Notes: generated by a model from the sequence alone, not told the origin. A stretch of DNA of 9,554 nt from SAR202 cluster bacterium (GCA_030743915.1 JASLRP010000295.1:1-9554), one strand, 5' to 3'; counted from the stretch's first letter, positions 1 through 5,962 are shown. A program made the numbers and translations.

Positions 1-81
1 ACCAACCTCAAGTCAGGCGATGGCGTGGCGGAGGTGGCAGATTTTATCGTCGAGGCTCAGAGTACCGTGCTGGATGTGTAA
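1..81 (+). CDS. C-terminal end of an unidentified protein (partial)
   Basis: Frame 1 is open from the window edge to a TAA at 79-81 and gives 26 residues ending SGDGVAEVADFIVEAQSTVLDV. The mixed hydrophobic and acidic pattern looks like a C-terminal amphipathic helix, and about two thirds of the codons end in G or C, as in the metabolic genes further right. A dispersed intergenic repeat begins three bases after the stop, which supports a true gene end here. The fragment is too short to assign a family, and a chance open frame of this length cannot be excluded. Confidence 0.45.
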   Translation, partial: TNLKSGDGVAEVADFIVEAQSTVLDV

Positions 82-83
82 CA

Positions 84-115
84 TCGCCATACTGAGTGGA
101 GGGGAAGCATCTGGT
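84..115 (+). repeat. Dispersed intergenic repeat, copy 1 (second copy inverted at 9444-9475)
   Basis: These 32 bases match the reverse complement of 9444-9475 at 28 of 32 positions by hand alignment. The shared core reads TCGCCAT-CTGAG-GGAGG-GAAG-ATCTGGT. Both copies lie outside genes, one just after a stop codon and one between two other repeats. It resembles the short palindrome-related intergenic repeats that are scattered in many Chloroflexota genomes; that link is from general knowledge. Confidence 0.6.
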
Positions 116-184
116 TGCGTGTATATCAACGATTGTCTCACATGCGGCCAGACTCTTCGTTGCGACTCAGAGTGGCAAGGCTGG

Positions 185-201
185 CTGAAAGCTGATTGCT
201 G
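185..201 (-). repeat. Short dispersed repeat (CAGCAATCAGCTTTCAG), copy 1
   Basis: The reverse complement of these 17 bases is identical to 9351-9367. A shorter related piece, GGCTGAAAGCT, occurs at 183-193 and again at 2345-2355, immediately past the stop of the intact maoC gene. All three sites lie just outside genes or gene remnants, so this looks like an intergenic filler repeat rather than coding sequence. Confidence 0.5.
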
Positions 202-218
202 GCGGCCGATAGCTCGTT

Positions 219-303
219 CCACTACTCTCCAAAACCAGCCTCGCCTCGGCGATGCCCATGAACTTGTCTAGCCGGTTGGGCGCCTCGAACCCCGCGCTCG
301 ACG
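219..303 (-). pseudogene. Decayed 3' remnant of a MaoC-like gene
   Basis: These 85 bases align in the same orientation with 2360-2444, the 3' end of the intact MaoC gene, with about 12 mismatches and two or three single-base gaps. Read on the minus strand, one frame gives LDKFMGIAEARLVLES, matching MDKLMGIAEATLVLEE at the C-terminus of the intact protein. A second frame just upstream gives VERGVRG against VECEVRG. The frame shift between the two parts and the loss of one base before the old stop codon show it is not functional. Similarity fades beyond about 314, so only roughly the last 30 codons survive. It was either a paralogue or a duplicated gene end left by an insertion. Confidence 0.8.
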
Positions 304-314
304 GAGATATCGTC

Positions 315-454
315 ATTCCCGTATCGTTTGCCTGTCAAGAACAATTTGGACTGAATAATGCTTTGCGTGTTTGAAATAGACATGTAATCACACTCATATG
401 GGTTTCAATTAGATATATTACAGGATAGTATTTAGTCTTTGATTGATGTAATCC
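315..454. other. AT-rich non-coding stretch upstream of the regulator gene
   Basis: There is no convincing gene here, and base composition becomes clearly AT-rich from about 340. A weak promoter-like pair is TTTCAA (403-408) and TAGTAT (426-431) with 17 bases between, but several other AT-rich hexamers would fit equally well. TTGAAA at 371-376 and TTTCAA at 403-408 are inverted relative to each other, possibly by chance. The stretch most probably carries the promoter of the gene at 455. Confidence 0.35.
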
Positions 455-757
455 ATGTTGACAAACTTGGAGCCATATATCACATTTCGAACCAGTGGGA
501 AACGAGGGAACGTCCTAGAAACTATAGATTGGATCGTCATGCTCGACAGTGACCGCATCCGCAAAGTTACATCAACCGAGCGTCGCGTGGCCGCATTAGT
601 AGCGTGCGGATACACCAATAGGGAAATCGCCGAAGCTCTGGGGAACAGCCCTCACACTATCAGGCGTCACGTGTCGAACCTGATGATGAAGCTGGACCTG
701 ACGAGGCGCGCGCAGATCGCGGTGTTGGCCGACAGGCGGGGTTGGACAGACCAATGA
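455..757 (+). CDS. Small stand-alone LuxR-type HTH transcriptional regulator
   Basis: Predicted DNA-binding protein of 100 residues. Residues about 38-97 form a LuxR/GerE helix-turn-helix: the start TSTERRVAAL, the conserved glycine in ACGYTNREIAEAL, and the recognition-helix region SPHTIRRHVSNLMMKL followed by LTRRAQIAVLA. There is no receiver, PAS or autoinducer domain, so it is an HTH-only protein, and its signal, if any, is not visible. ATG 455 is the first start after an in-frame TAA at 449-451 and has no clear ribosome site. ATG 539 is an alternative that would give a 72-residue, nearly pure HTH protein; residues 1-28 are less convincing as coding sequence. It lies upstream of, and co-directional with, the protease gene, whose promoter region carries a palindrome, so local control is possible but unproven. 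Confidence 0.85.
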   Translation: MLTNLEPYITFRTSGKRGNVLETIDWIVMLDSDRIRKVTSTERRVAALVACGYTNREIAEALGNSPHTIRRHVSNLMMKLDLTRRAQIAVLADRRGWTDQ

Positions 758-766
758 GGGTAACTA

Positions 767-806
767 GCACAAACGGCCCAGCACAATTGGGCTAGCATGT
801 TTGTGC
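767..806 (+). terminator. Imperfect hairpin after the regulator gene
   Basis: The outer stem is GCACAAAC (767-774) with GTTTGTGC (799-806), a perfect 8-bp match. An inner stem of GCCCA (776-780) with TGGGC (788-792) encloses a 7-base loop, with a bulge of six bases on the 3' side. It begins nine bases after the stop codon at 757. No T-run follows, so it is not a textbook intrinsic terminator; it could aid termination, stabilise the transcript or act as a protein site. Confidence 0.45.
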
Positions 807-901
807 GATGACGTAGTCGCTATCGGCGCTTTACGCTGTGCCCCATCAAGCGTACCATCACCCGTCCCCGTTGTGGTAACCGATGCTTTGTACGCGCCCC
901 A

Positions 902-925
902 AGTCAATGGGCTAAATCATTGACT
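902..925 (+). promoter_or_regulatory. Perfect 8-bp palindrome, possible operator
   Basis: AGTCAATG (902-909) and CATTGACT (918-925) are exact inverted repeats separated by eight bases. The right arm contains TTGACT (920-925), which fits a -35 element. Overlap of a dyad with a -35 box is a common layout for a repressor or activator site, and a LuxR-type regulator is encoded just upstream. Regulation by that protein is inference only. Confidence 0.4.
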
Positions 926-947
926 CGTAATCCGTCAGGTGGATAGT
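920..947 (+). promoter_or_regulatory. Probable sigma-70-like promoter for protease and lipoprotein
   Basis: TTGACT (920-925) matches the -35 consensus at five of six positions. GATAGT (942-947), 16 bases downstream, matches the -10 consensus at four of six. Transcription would start near 955, leaving a leader of about 65 bases before ATG 1021. The -35 box overlaps the right arm of the palindrome at 902-925. Confidence 0.4.
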
Positions 948-1005
948 TCTGCCATGGTCAGCTAGAAGGGTGTCGAACTGTTCAAAAGTGATCCACGACA
1001 CGACG

Positions 1006-1013
1006 AGGGAGGA
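1006..1013 (+). promoter_or_regulatory. Strong ribosome binding site of the metalloprotease gene
   Basis: AGGGAGGA lies seven bases before ATG 1021 and is close to the ideal Shine-Dalgarno sequence. It fixes the start of the protease so that the protein begins with a proper signal peptide. Confidence 0.8.
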
Positions 1014-1020
1014 ATAGGAA

Positions 1021-1548
1021 ATGAAACGAGTTGTCTTAGCTGCTTCGCTAGTGCTGCTAGTAATAGGAACGCTGGTGAGTGTTGCATTAGCCACCAATTG
1101 GAATAATTTCACTGCTGGGGATGATGATACGGTAACGTTTTCACAGCAGGATCTAACTGAAATGATGCACGACGCGTTTCATTGGAGTGATGTGAACAAT
1201 GTCGAGCCGACCGATATCACTACGACTCTTTACCACTCATCGTCGGGCAAAGAAGTTTATGTATATGACCATGACAATTGGGCTGGGCTTTGGACATGTT
1301 TACAGTGGGGCAGTGGCAACACAGTATGTGAGATTGGTCAGGCACAGATCAATCTATACAACCCTTCGTCTCACCATACCTGGTACACCGACTCATCTCG
1401 CTGGATTGTCTGTCACGAGATTGGACACGCTCTAGGCCTCAAACACTCTGATTCATCTGATCCTGACGATTCATGTATGGAAAATGAGTATAATAGCTTA
1501 GAAACCCTCTCTGGCCACGACACAACCCACATTGACGCCAACTATTAG
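1021..1548 (+). CDS. Secreted matrixin-like zinc metalloprotease (metzincin)
   Basis: Predicted extracellular endopeptidase of 175 residues. Residues 1-24 are a typical signal peptide: MKR, a hydrophobic core, then VALA as the likely cleavage site. The zinc site is HEIGHALGLKH at 132-142 (H132, E133 catalytic, H136, G139, H142), followed by S143-D144, the matrixin/serralysin-type form of HExxHxxGxxH. SCM at 151-153 is a plausible Met-turn. There is no room for a propeptide with a cysteine switch, so latency would have to be controlled in another way. Four cysteines (93, 103, 131, 152) could form two disulfides, one next to the zinc helix. It has no C-terminal binding domain, so it is a minimal catalytic unit. 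Its lipoprotein neighbour begins 24 bases after the stop, indicating one transcript. The substrate is unknown. It is visibly AT-richer than the metabolic genes (25 of 60 G+C in 1081-1140). Confidence 0.9.
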   Translation: MKRVVLAASLVLLVIGTLVSVALATNWNNFTAGDDDTVTFSQQDLTEMMHDAFHWSDVNNVEPTDITTTLYHSSSGKEVYVYDHDNWAGLWTCLQWGSGNTVCEIGQAQINLYNPSSHHTWYTDSSRWIVCHEIGHALGLKHSDSSDPDDSCMENEYNSLETLSGHDTTHIDANY

Positions 1549-1572
1549 TGAGTGGCAAAGAAGGAGAACCAC

Positions 1573-2226
1573 ATGCGCCCATCAAGATTAACTCAATTTC
1601 GAGTTGGCACATTCGTGCTGATCTGGCTCTCGCTCTTGATTGTTGGAATTGGTTGCTCGTCCGACGACGAGACGGGGCAGCCAACAGGCGCGCCCGCGCC
1701 TTCAACGCAAATGGTAGAGTACTATAATTTCAAAGCGCTTCCTGAAATGATAGCCACAGCAGACATCGTGATCACTGGCACTGTAGCCTTGCAAGAAGAC
1801 CGTCAGCTTGTTCCCGCCATTGCCGGCAAAACCCCTGCGTTGAATGCTGTGTTAATCGAAGTAAAGCCGGACGAGATAATGACAGGATCGTTGGAAACGC
1901 CAACGATAGTGATTCAGATCGATGAGCACTTCTTAGCCTACGTTGGCGACACAACTTGGACAGAGGCTGGTCAGAGGTCTTTATTGTTTCTGAGAAAAAA
2001 GGAACACTCTGTCGAACCGCTCTATTTTCTGAGCAACAGCCAGGGGGTCTATCGAATCGATAGCCAGGGTGAGCTAGACGGGGTGCGAGCTAGCGACGAA
2101 CTGGTAGAACAGATTTCAGCCTTGTCGTTGCAAGACGTTCGAGGCCAGGTTGAGAGCGCAAGGGTTCAAATTGCGCGGGGCGAACTATTACCTCAAGTAT
2201 TCCCCCCTGTGCGAAATTCAAATTGA
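1573..2226 (+). CDS. Putative lipoprotein paired with the metalloprotease
   Basis: ATG 1573 is preferred because AAGGAG (1561-1566) lies six bases ahead; an in-frame GTG at 1552 is possible but has no such site. The protein has 217 residues. Residues 11-28 are hydrophobic and end in VGIGC, so C28 is a likely lipidated cysteine, although the -3 position is Gly rather than Leu. A Ser/Asp/Pro-rich linker (29-46) follows. Residues about 54-165 show a pattern that recurs in secreted bacterial proteins of unknown function: ALPEMIATADIVITGTV, then a beta-rich stretch with VLIEVKPDEIMTGSL, then GQRSLLFLRKK and SQGVYRID. The C-terminus (about 172-205) looks helical. No enzyme motif is visible. Because it follows the protease at 24 bases, it may anchor, inhibit or assist that enzyme at the cell surface; this is inference from position only. 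Confidence 0.75.
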   Translation: MRPSRLTQFRVGTFVLIWLSLLIVGIGCSSDDETGQPTGAPAPSTQMVEYYNFKALPEMIATADIVITGTVALQEDRQLVPAIAGKTPALNAVLIEVKPDEIMTGSLETPTIVIQIDEHFLAYVGDTTWTEAGQRSLLFLRKKEHSVEPLYFLSNSQGVYRIDSQGELDGVRASDELVEQISALSLQDVRGQVESARVQIARGELLPQVFPPVRNSN

Positions 2227-2234
2227 TAAGCAAT

Positions 2235-2265
2235 CACCAGGAGGTGTGTATAGCGCCTCCTGGTG
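2235..2265 (+). terminator. Strong hairpin between convergent genes
   Basis: CACCAGGAGGTG (2235-2246) pairs with CGCCTCCTGGTG (2254-2265): a 12-bp stem with one T-G wobble and a 7-base loop. It starts nine bases after the lipoprotein stop and lies between that gene and the convergent maoC gene, so it could end transcription from both sides. There is no T-run on either strand, so termination strength is uncertain. Confidence 0.65.
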
Positions 2266-2362
2266 CGGATCTCGAACGAGATGTTAACGATCGCCAGTTA
2301 CCGATCTGATTCTTTGTTGCAACCTCAGATTGGCGTGAACTGACGGCTGAAAGCTTGCTCCG

Positions 2363-2815
2363 CTACTCCTCCAGAACCAGCGTTGCCTCGGCGATGCCCA
2401 TGAGCTTGTCCATCTGGTTGACGCCTCGGACCTCGCACTCGACGATCTTCTTGTCGCCCTCCAATCGCTTGCCGGTGACCTTGCCCGTGAAGATCACGGT
2501 GTCGCCGGGACGGAAGGCGTCGATGGCCTTGAACAGGATACTGCCGCCATCGTAGAAGCTGTGAGCCGGGAACCACTGCTCCAGCGTCTGGGCGACGTAC
2601 GACATCGTGGTTATTCCGGCGTTAACTGTCGTGCCGAACAACCCCTCCTTGGCGAACTCCGGGTCGTTGTGGATGTTGCGGGGGATGTCCTCGACCTCGT
2701 CGAGGGCGACTCTGGCCCCGTCGATGGTCTCCTGAGACTCGCTGATCTCGAAGGGAGGCAGTTGGTCGTCGATCTGGATGGTGTCGAATGTTATCTTCTG
2801 AGCGCTGGTTGCCAT
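2363..2815 (-). CDS. MaoC-like hotdog-fold enoyl-CoA hydratase subunit
   Basis: This 150-residue protein has the single hotdog domain of the MaoC dehydratase family, which adds water to, or removes it from, acyl-CoA thioesters in the cytoplasm. Residues 45-74 (PRNIHNDPEFAKEGLFGTTV then NAGITTMSYV) correspond to the hydratase helix and the loop after it. His49 sits where the catalytic His is expected. The partner Asp, normally five residues before the His, is Ile44 here, with Asp43 one place further away, so the active site is divergent. GDTVIFTGKVTGKR (104-117) and the last strand IAEATLVLE (141-149) are typical of the fold. AGGGGAGG on the minus strand precedes ATG 2815. It follows the gene at 2871-3371 by 55 bases on the same strand, so the two are probably cotranscribed and may form a heterodimer. 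A damaged copy of its 3' end lies at 219-303. Confidence 0.85.
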   Translation of the reverse strand: MATSAQKITFDTIQIDDQLPPFEISESQETIDGARVALDEVEDIPRNIHNDPEFAKEGLFGTTVNAGITTMSYVAQTLEQWFPAHSFYDGGSILFKAIDAFRPGDTVIFTGKVTGKRLEGDKKIVECEVRGVNQMDKLMGIAEATLVLEE

Positions 2816-2870
2816 TGGAATTTTCCTCCCCTGAGTTGCGGTTGTTGTTGAAGGGTACTGAGTCGAATCG

Positions 2871-3371
2871 TTAGTCGCGCACGTTCTGGCCTTTGGCGTA
2901 CTCGAAGACGCATGTGTAGTCGTACTCGGCCACCTTCTCGTCGTTCTGGTTGGTCGCCTCGACCCGGAAGGTGACGAACTTGTTGCCTCGGCGCTCCTCC
3001 TTGCTGAGGATATGCCCGAAGCTGGTGATGAAGTCTCCGGCGTGTATGGGTGCGTGCCATCGGACTTCGCACTTGGAGAAGGGCGTCTGTCGGGCGTTCT
3101 CGCTGGCCTTCTCCAGAGCGGTGAACCCGTTGTTGGCGGCGATGTCTGGGCGGCGCAGGGGCGCGACGCGGAAAATCATCGTCGGCATCGCCAGCTTGAT
3201 CTGGCTTTCCAGATCGCCAGGCCCGGCGGGGTGGTATTCGGGATTGGGATTGCGCACCCCGGTGGCGTATTGGGCGATAAGCTGCTCGGTGACCTCGATG
3301 GTCAGGATCGGCCCCGTCTGGCCCACCTCAACAACATCGTATTCCCATCGTATTTCCGGTGATTCGGCCAT
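2871..3371 (-). CDS. MaoC N-terminal-type (FAS1-DH) hotdog protein, likely hydratase partner
   Basis: This 166-residue protein resembles the N-terminal hotdog half (MaoC_dehydrat_N / FAS1-DH type) of two-domain hydratases. Its core is IEVTEQLIAQYATGVRNPNPEYH (about 25-47), followed by AMPTMIFRVAP (61-71) and a long beta-rich C-terminal half with FVTFRVEATNQNDEKVAEYDYTCVF. Where a catalytic hydratase has D-x-N-P-x-H, this protein reads N41-P-N-P-E-Y46, so both Asp and His are replaced and it is probably structural. ATG 3371 is chosen because GAGGAG lies just upstream on the minus strand; the frame runs on to 3533, but that would overlap the divergent operon. As the first gene of a two-gene unit with the catalytic-type hotdog gene, it fits a split double-hotdog hydratase like the known heteromeric MaoC enzymes of sterol side-chain degradation. 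Confidence 0.8.
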   Translation of the reverse strand: MAESPEIRWEYDVVEVGQTGPILTIEVTEQLIAQYATGVRNPNPEYHPAGPGDLESQIKLAMPTMIFRVAPLRRPDIAANNGFTALEKASENARQTPFSKCEVRWHAPIHAGDFITSFGHILSKEERRGNKFVTFRVEATNQNDEKVAEYDYTCVFEYAKGQNVRD

Positions 3372-3408
3372 GCCAGACTCCTCGCGTCTTGTGCTAAACT
3401 TAGGCCGC

Positions 3409-3438
3409 ATTTTACTGAACACCCCTTCGGATAGTCCA
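3409..3438 (-). promoter_or_regulatory. Possible promoter of the hotdog gene pair
   Basis: On the minus strand TGGACT (3438-3433) and TAAAAT (3414-3409) are 18 bases apart and match the -35 and -10 consensus at four and five of six positions. Transcription would start near 3402, about 30 bases before ATG 3371. It lies in the 112-base divergent gap shared with the CoA-transferase operon. Confidence 0.35.
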
Positions 3439-3471
3439 GTGATCTGCAAATTCTGGTGAGTGGACGTAGAG

Positions 3472-3477
3472 TATGAT
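3472..3477 (+). promoter_or_regulatory. Possible -10 element directly before the CoA-transferase operon
   Basis: TATGAT matches the -10 consensus at five of six positions and ends six bases before ATG 3484. If used, transcription would begin at or next to the start codon and the message would be leaderless, which would explain the lack of a Shine-Dalgarno sequence there. No good -35 box is seen at the matching distance. Confidence 0.25.
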
Positions 3478-3483
3478 TCGTCG

Positions 3484-4632
3484 ATGAGCGGCGCCCTGAA
3501 ACAACTGAAAGTCCTGGAGATCGCCGAGGGCATCTCCGGCCCCTACTGCGGCAAGCTGATGGCCGGCCTGGGCGCGGACGTCATCAAGATCGAGCCTCCC
3601 CAGGGGGATGCCTCGCGACAGATCGGCCCCTTCCCCAACGACACGCCCGATCCCGAAGCCAGCGGCCTGTTTCTCTATCTTAACACCGGCAAACGGAGCG
3701 TCACCCTGGACCTGGAACAGGAGAGCGAGACCGTCCTCAGGATGGTCCGGGACGTGGATATCGTTATCGAGAACCATCCTCCCGGCAAGCTGGCATCGCT
3801 GGGTCTTGGATACGAGGACATGGCCCGCGTCAATCCTGGCGTTGTGGTTGTGTCCATCACTCCCTTCGGTCAGTATGGCCCGTATCGAGATTTCGAGGCG
3901 TCGGACATCGTGGTTCACGCCCTGAGCGGCGAACTCTACCTGGCGGGACGCCCGGAGCGGGAGCCGCTGAAGAAGGGCGGCAACCTGTCCGAGTATCACG
4001 GCGGTCTCAACGGGCACCTGAGTGTTATGGCCGCGCTCTTCGCTCGGCAGACCTCCGGGAGAGGGCAGCACATCGACGTTTCGCTGCTGGAGGGCGCAAC
4101 GGCTGTGATCGGAATGGCCGTCAAGGGGTGGGTGTACATGGGGCAGGTGGATGCCCGCAGGGGCGCAGAGGGTCATCCGTGGCCCAACGGCATCTGGCCC
4201 GTGAGAGATGGGTACATCCTGGCGTACAGCCGTCCCGCCGTCGATTGGTGGACGATGTTCGTGAACATGATGGACGAGGTGGGAGTAACGGGGTTCGATG
4301 ATCCCACATTCAAGACCGCCCGGGGCAGGGCCGAGAGCGTCGAAGTGTTGGACGGTCTGTTCCAGTCGTGGCTCTCTGGATGCGAGAAGGAAGAGGTGTA
4401 TCATCACGCTCAGAAACACGGCCTGCCCTTCGGTTACGTCGCCACCGCGCCGGACATGCTGGTCTCTCCTCAGATGAAGGCGAGGGACTTTTTTGTATCC
4501 ATAGACCACCCGAACACGGGGCAACTGCCATATCCGGGAGCGCCATACGTCCTGAGCCAGACACCATTCGAGTTCAGTCGCGCTCCGCTGTTGGGAGAGC
4601 ATAACGATGAAACGCTGGGGGAGTATAGATGA
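3484..4632 (+). CDS. Class III (CaiB/BaiF) CoA-transferase, A-type subunit with Glu at the catalytic position
   Basis: Predicted cytoplasmic CoA-transferase of 382 residues, which would move CoA from a donor thioester to an organic acid. Family features in order: LKVLEIAEGISGPYCGKLMAGLGADVIKIEPP near the N-terminus (the CoA-binding start), TLDL at 74-77, IVIENHPPGKLASLGLGY (93-110), ITPFGQYGPY (125-134), SGRGQHIDVSLLE (191-203) and APLLGEHND close to the C-terminus. Aligning the stretch before MAAL with formyl-CoA transferase and CaiB places Glu170 (in LSEYHGG) where those enzymes have catalytic Asp169. ATG 3484 is preferred; GTG 3460 is in frame and would add eight residues, but neither start has a good ribosome site. 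It is the first gene of a five-gene operon, 12 bases before its B-type partner, and is related to the gene at 6030-7205 across its whole length. The substrate cannot be told. Confidence 0.9.
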   Translation: MSGALKQLKVLEIAEGISGPYCGKLMAGLGADVIKIEPPQGDASRQIGPFPNDTPDPEASGLFLYLNTGKRSVTLDLEQESETVLRMVRDVDIVIENHPPGKLASLGLGYEDMARVNPGVVVVSITPFGQYGPYRDFEASDIVVHALSGELYLAGRPEREPLKKGGNLSEYHGGLNGHLSVMAALFARQTSGRGQHIDVSLLEGATAVIGMAVKGWVYMGQVDARRGAEGHPWPNGIWPVRDGYILAYSRPAVDWWTMFVNMMDEVGVTGFDDPTFKTARGRAESVEVLDGLFQSWLSGCEKEEVYHHAQKHGLPFGYVATAPDMLVSPQMKARDFFVSIDHPNTGQLPYPGAPYVLSQTPFEFSRAPLLGEHNDETLGEYR

Positions 4633-4644
4633 GGCGATTTTAAT

Positions 4645-5919
4645 ATGGAAACACTCCCACTGGACGGAATCAGAGTCCTGGATTTCTCTCACGTGTGGGC
4701 GGGGCCTTTCTGCGCCCGGCTTCTGGGAGACTTTGGGGCCGAGGTTATCAAGATCGAGTCGGTAAGCCGTTACGACCCTGAACGCGGCCCCGCCAAGATC
4801 ACGCCCGACGCTCGGTTGCGTCTCTATCCCGACGGCGAGCCGGGAGAGCGGCCCTACAATCGGGCTGGGCGGTTCAACTCGTACAATCGCTCCAAGATCG
4901 GGCTGACGCTGGACCTGCGTTCCGAGGACGGGAAAGCCCTGATGCGTGACCTGGTGGAGATATCCGACGTTGTGGTGGAGAACTTCAGCGTCGGCGTCAT
5001 GAAACGTCTGGGCCTGGATTATGACGAGTGCCGGAAGCTGCGGCCCGACATCATCTATATCGCTCTGCCCGGATTCGGCAGCGACGGCCCCGAGGCCGGA
5101 TACGCCGCCTACGGACTCACTCAGGAGGCTATGTCCGGGCTGTCAGGAATCACCGGATATCCCGGAGAGGTCCCCATAGACACCGGAGTGTTCTACGGCG
5201 ACCCCACAGGCGGCCTGTTCGGAGCCACCGCCGTGATGACGGCATTGTGGCATCGACGCATGACAGGCGAGGGGCAGAGGATAGACCTGTCCCAGCGGGA
5301 GGCTTTCGCCTCCATACTGCCGGAGCTTGTCTTTGACCACACCATGAACGATAGAGTTCAGGAATCCATCGGAAATCGGCATCCGCAGTTCGCGCCTCAT
5401 GGGGTGTATCCGTGCCTGGGTGATGACTCGTGGATTGCGATATCGGTCACAACGGATGTGCAGTTTCAGGCTCTGTGCGAGGCAATCGGCCATCCTTCCC
5501 TGGTAGAAGATTCTCGGTACTTCACGATGTCCAGCCGTCTGAGAAATCAGGACGACCTTGACCTCGTCATCGGAGAATGGACGAGTCGGCAAGACCAGAA
5601 CGAAGCAATGCAATCGCTCCAGTCGCGCGGCATACCTGCCGGTGCAGTCCTGACCAACCAGCAACTGCTGGAGGACCCGCACTTCGAGGCGCGGGGCTTC
5701 TTCGAGGAGGCCACCCATCCAGATACAGGGACGCATCGCTACATCGGCATGCCCTGGAAGCTGTCGGACACGCCTGTCCACATCAGGCTTCCGTCTCCTG
5801 GTCTTGGAGAACACAACGATCACGTGCTGGGCGAGATTCTGGGGGTGACTTCCGAGAAACTGCGCTCGCTGGAAGAGCGCGATGTAATCGGGGATGTGCC
5901 TCTAACCGCCCGAGATTAA
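4645..5919 (+). CDS. Class III (CaiB/BaiF) CoA-transferase, B-type subunit with canonical Asp
   Basis: Predicted CoA-transferase of 424 residues, the usual length for the family. It starts LDGIRVLDFSHVWAGPFCARLLGDFGAEVIKIE, followed by an extra segment (about 41-79) rich in Pro, Arg and Gly that is much shorter in its paralogue at 7202-8377. Next come LTLDL (87-91), VVENFSVGVMKRLGLDY (110-126), GFGSDGP (143-149) and FYGDPTGGLFG (183-193), in which Asp186 aligns with catalytic Asp169 of formyl-CoA transferase. TGEGQRIDLSQREA, PHGVYPCLGDDSWIAISV and LGEHNDHVLGEILG follow. GAGG at 4631-4634, overlapping the end of the preceding gene, serves ATG 4645. The gap of only 12 bases and the different active-site residue suggest that the two proteins form a heteromer, as described for the class III enzymes BbsEF and SmtAB. 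The acid that receives CoA is unknown. Confidence 0.9.
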   Translation: METLPLDGIRVLDFSHVWAGPFCARLLGDFGAEVIKIESVSRYDPERGPAKITPDARLRLYPDGEPGERPYNRAGRFNSYNRSKIGLTLDLRSEDGKALMRDLVEISDVVVENFSVGVMKRLGLDYDECRKLRPDIIYIALPGFGSDGPEAGYAAYGLTQEAMSGLSGITGYPGEVPIDTGVFYGDPTGGLFGATAVMTALWHRRMTGEGQRIDLSQREAFASILPELVFDHTMNDRVQESIGNRHPQFAPHGVYPCLGDDSWIAISVTTDVQFQALCEAIGHPSLVEDSRYFTMSSRLRNQDDLDLVIGEWTSRQDQNEAMQSLQSRGIPAGAVLTNQQLLEDPHFEARGFFEEATHPDTGTHRYIGMPWKLSDTPVHIRLPSPGLGEHNDHVLGEILGVTSEKLRSLEERDVIGDVPLTARD

Positions 5920-5932
5920 AATACAAGAACTT

Positions 5933-5962
5933 TTGACAATTCAAGGCGTCGAGGTAGAGAAT
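5933..5962 (+). promoter_or_regulatory. Possible internal promoter before the second CoA-transferase pair
   Basis: The 110-base gap at 5920-6029 is the largest inside the operon and is AT-rich at its start. It has an exact TTGACA (5933-5938). GAGAAT (5957-5962), 18 bases downstream, is a four-of-six -10 candidate; TAAATT at 5982-5987 is another, but too far away. This would allow the second pair and the crotonase to be expressed separately. Confidence 0.3.

Larger units (their letters stand above)
758..1020. other. Intergenic region between regulator and metalloprotease
   Basis: No gene is supported in these 263 bases. They hold the hairpin at 767-806, a second palindrome at 902-925, a probable promoter at 920-947 and the strong ribosome site of the protease. 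Bases 807-900 show nothing recognisable. TGACTCGTAATCCGTCAGG around 921-939 superficially recalls a tRNA anticodon arm, but no T-arm or acceptor stem is present. Confidence 0.5.

Noticed and set aside
20..271. Open frame of 83 codons on the plus strand at the left edge
   Set aside because: It runs through a dispersed repeat and a decayed maoC remnant in the opposite sense, and has no recognisable domain. The better frame at the edge is the one ending at 81.
912..945. tRNA-like anticodon arm (CTCGTAAT context)
   Set aside because: Only the short TGAC/GTCA stem with a nine-base loop can form. There is no acceptor stem, D-arm or TTCGA-type T-loop around it.
1552..1572. GTG 1552 as the start of the lipoprotein
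   Set aside because: A good AAGGAG lies between it and ATG 1573 at ideal spacing for the ATG, and starting at 1573 gives a normal signal-peptide N-terminus.
3412..4692. Open frame of 426 codons on the minus strand
   Set aside because: It lies exactly opposite the first CoA-transferase gene, whose family motifs are unmistakable. It shows no recognisable domain and is a by-product of codon bias in the real gene.
5143..5823. Open frame of 226 codons on the minus strand
   Set aside because: Antisense to the B-type transferase at 4645-5919. Both its position and composition are explained by that gene.
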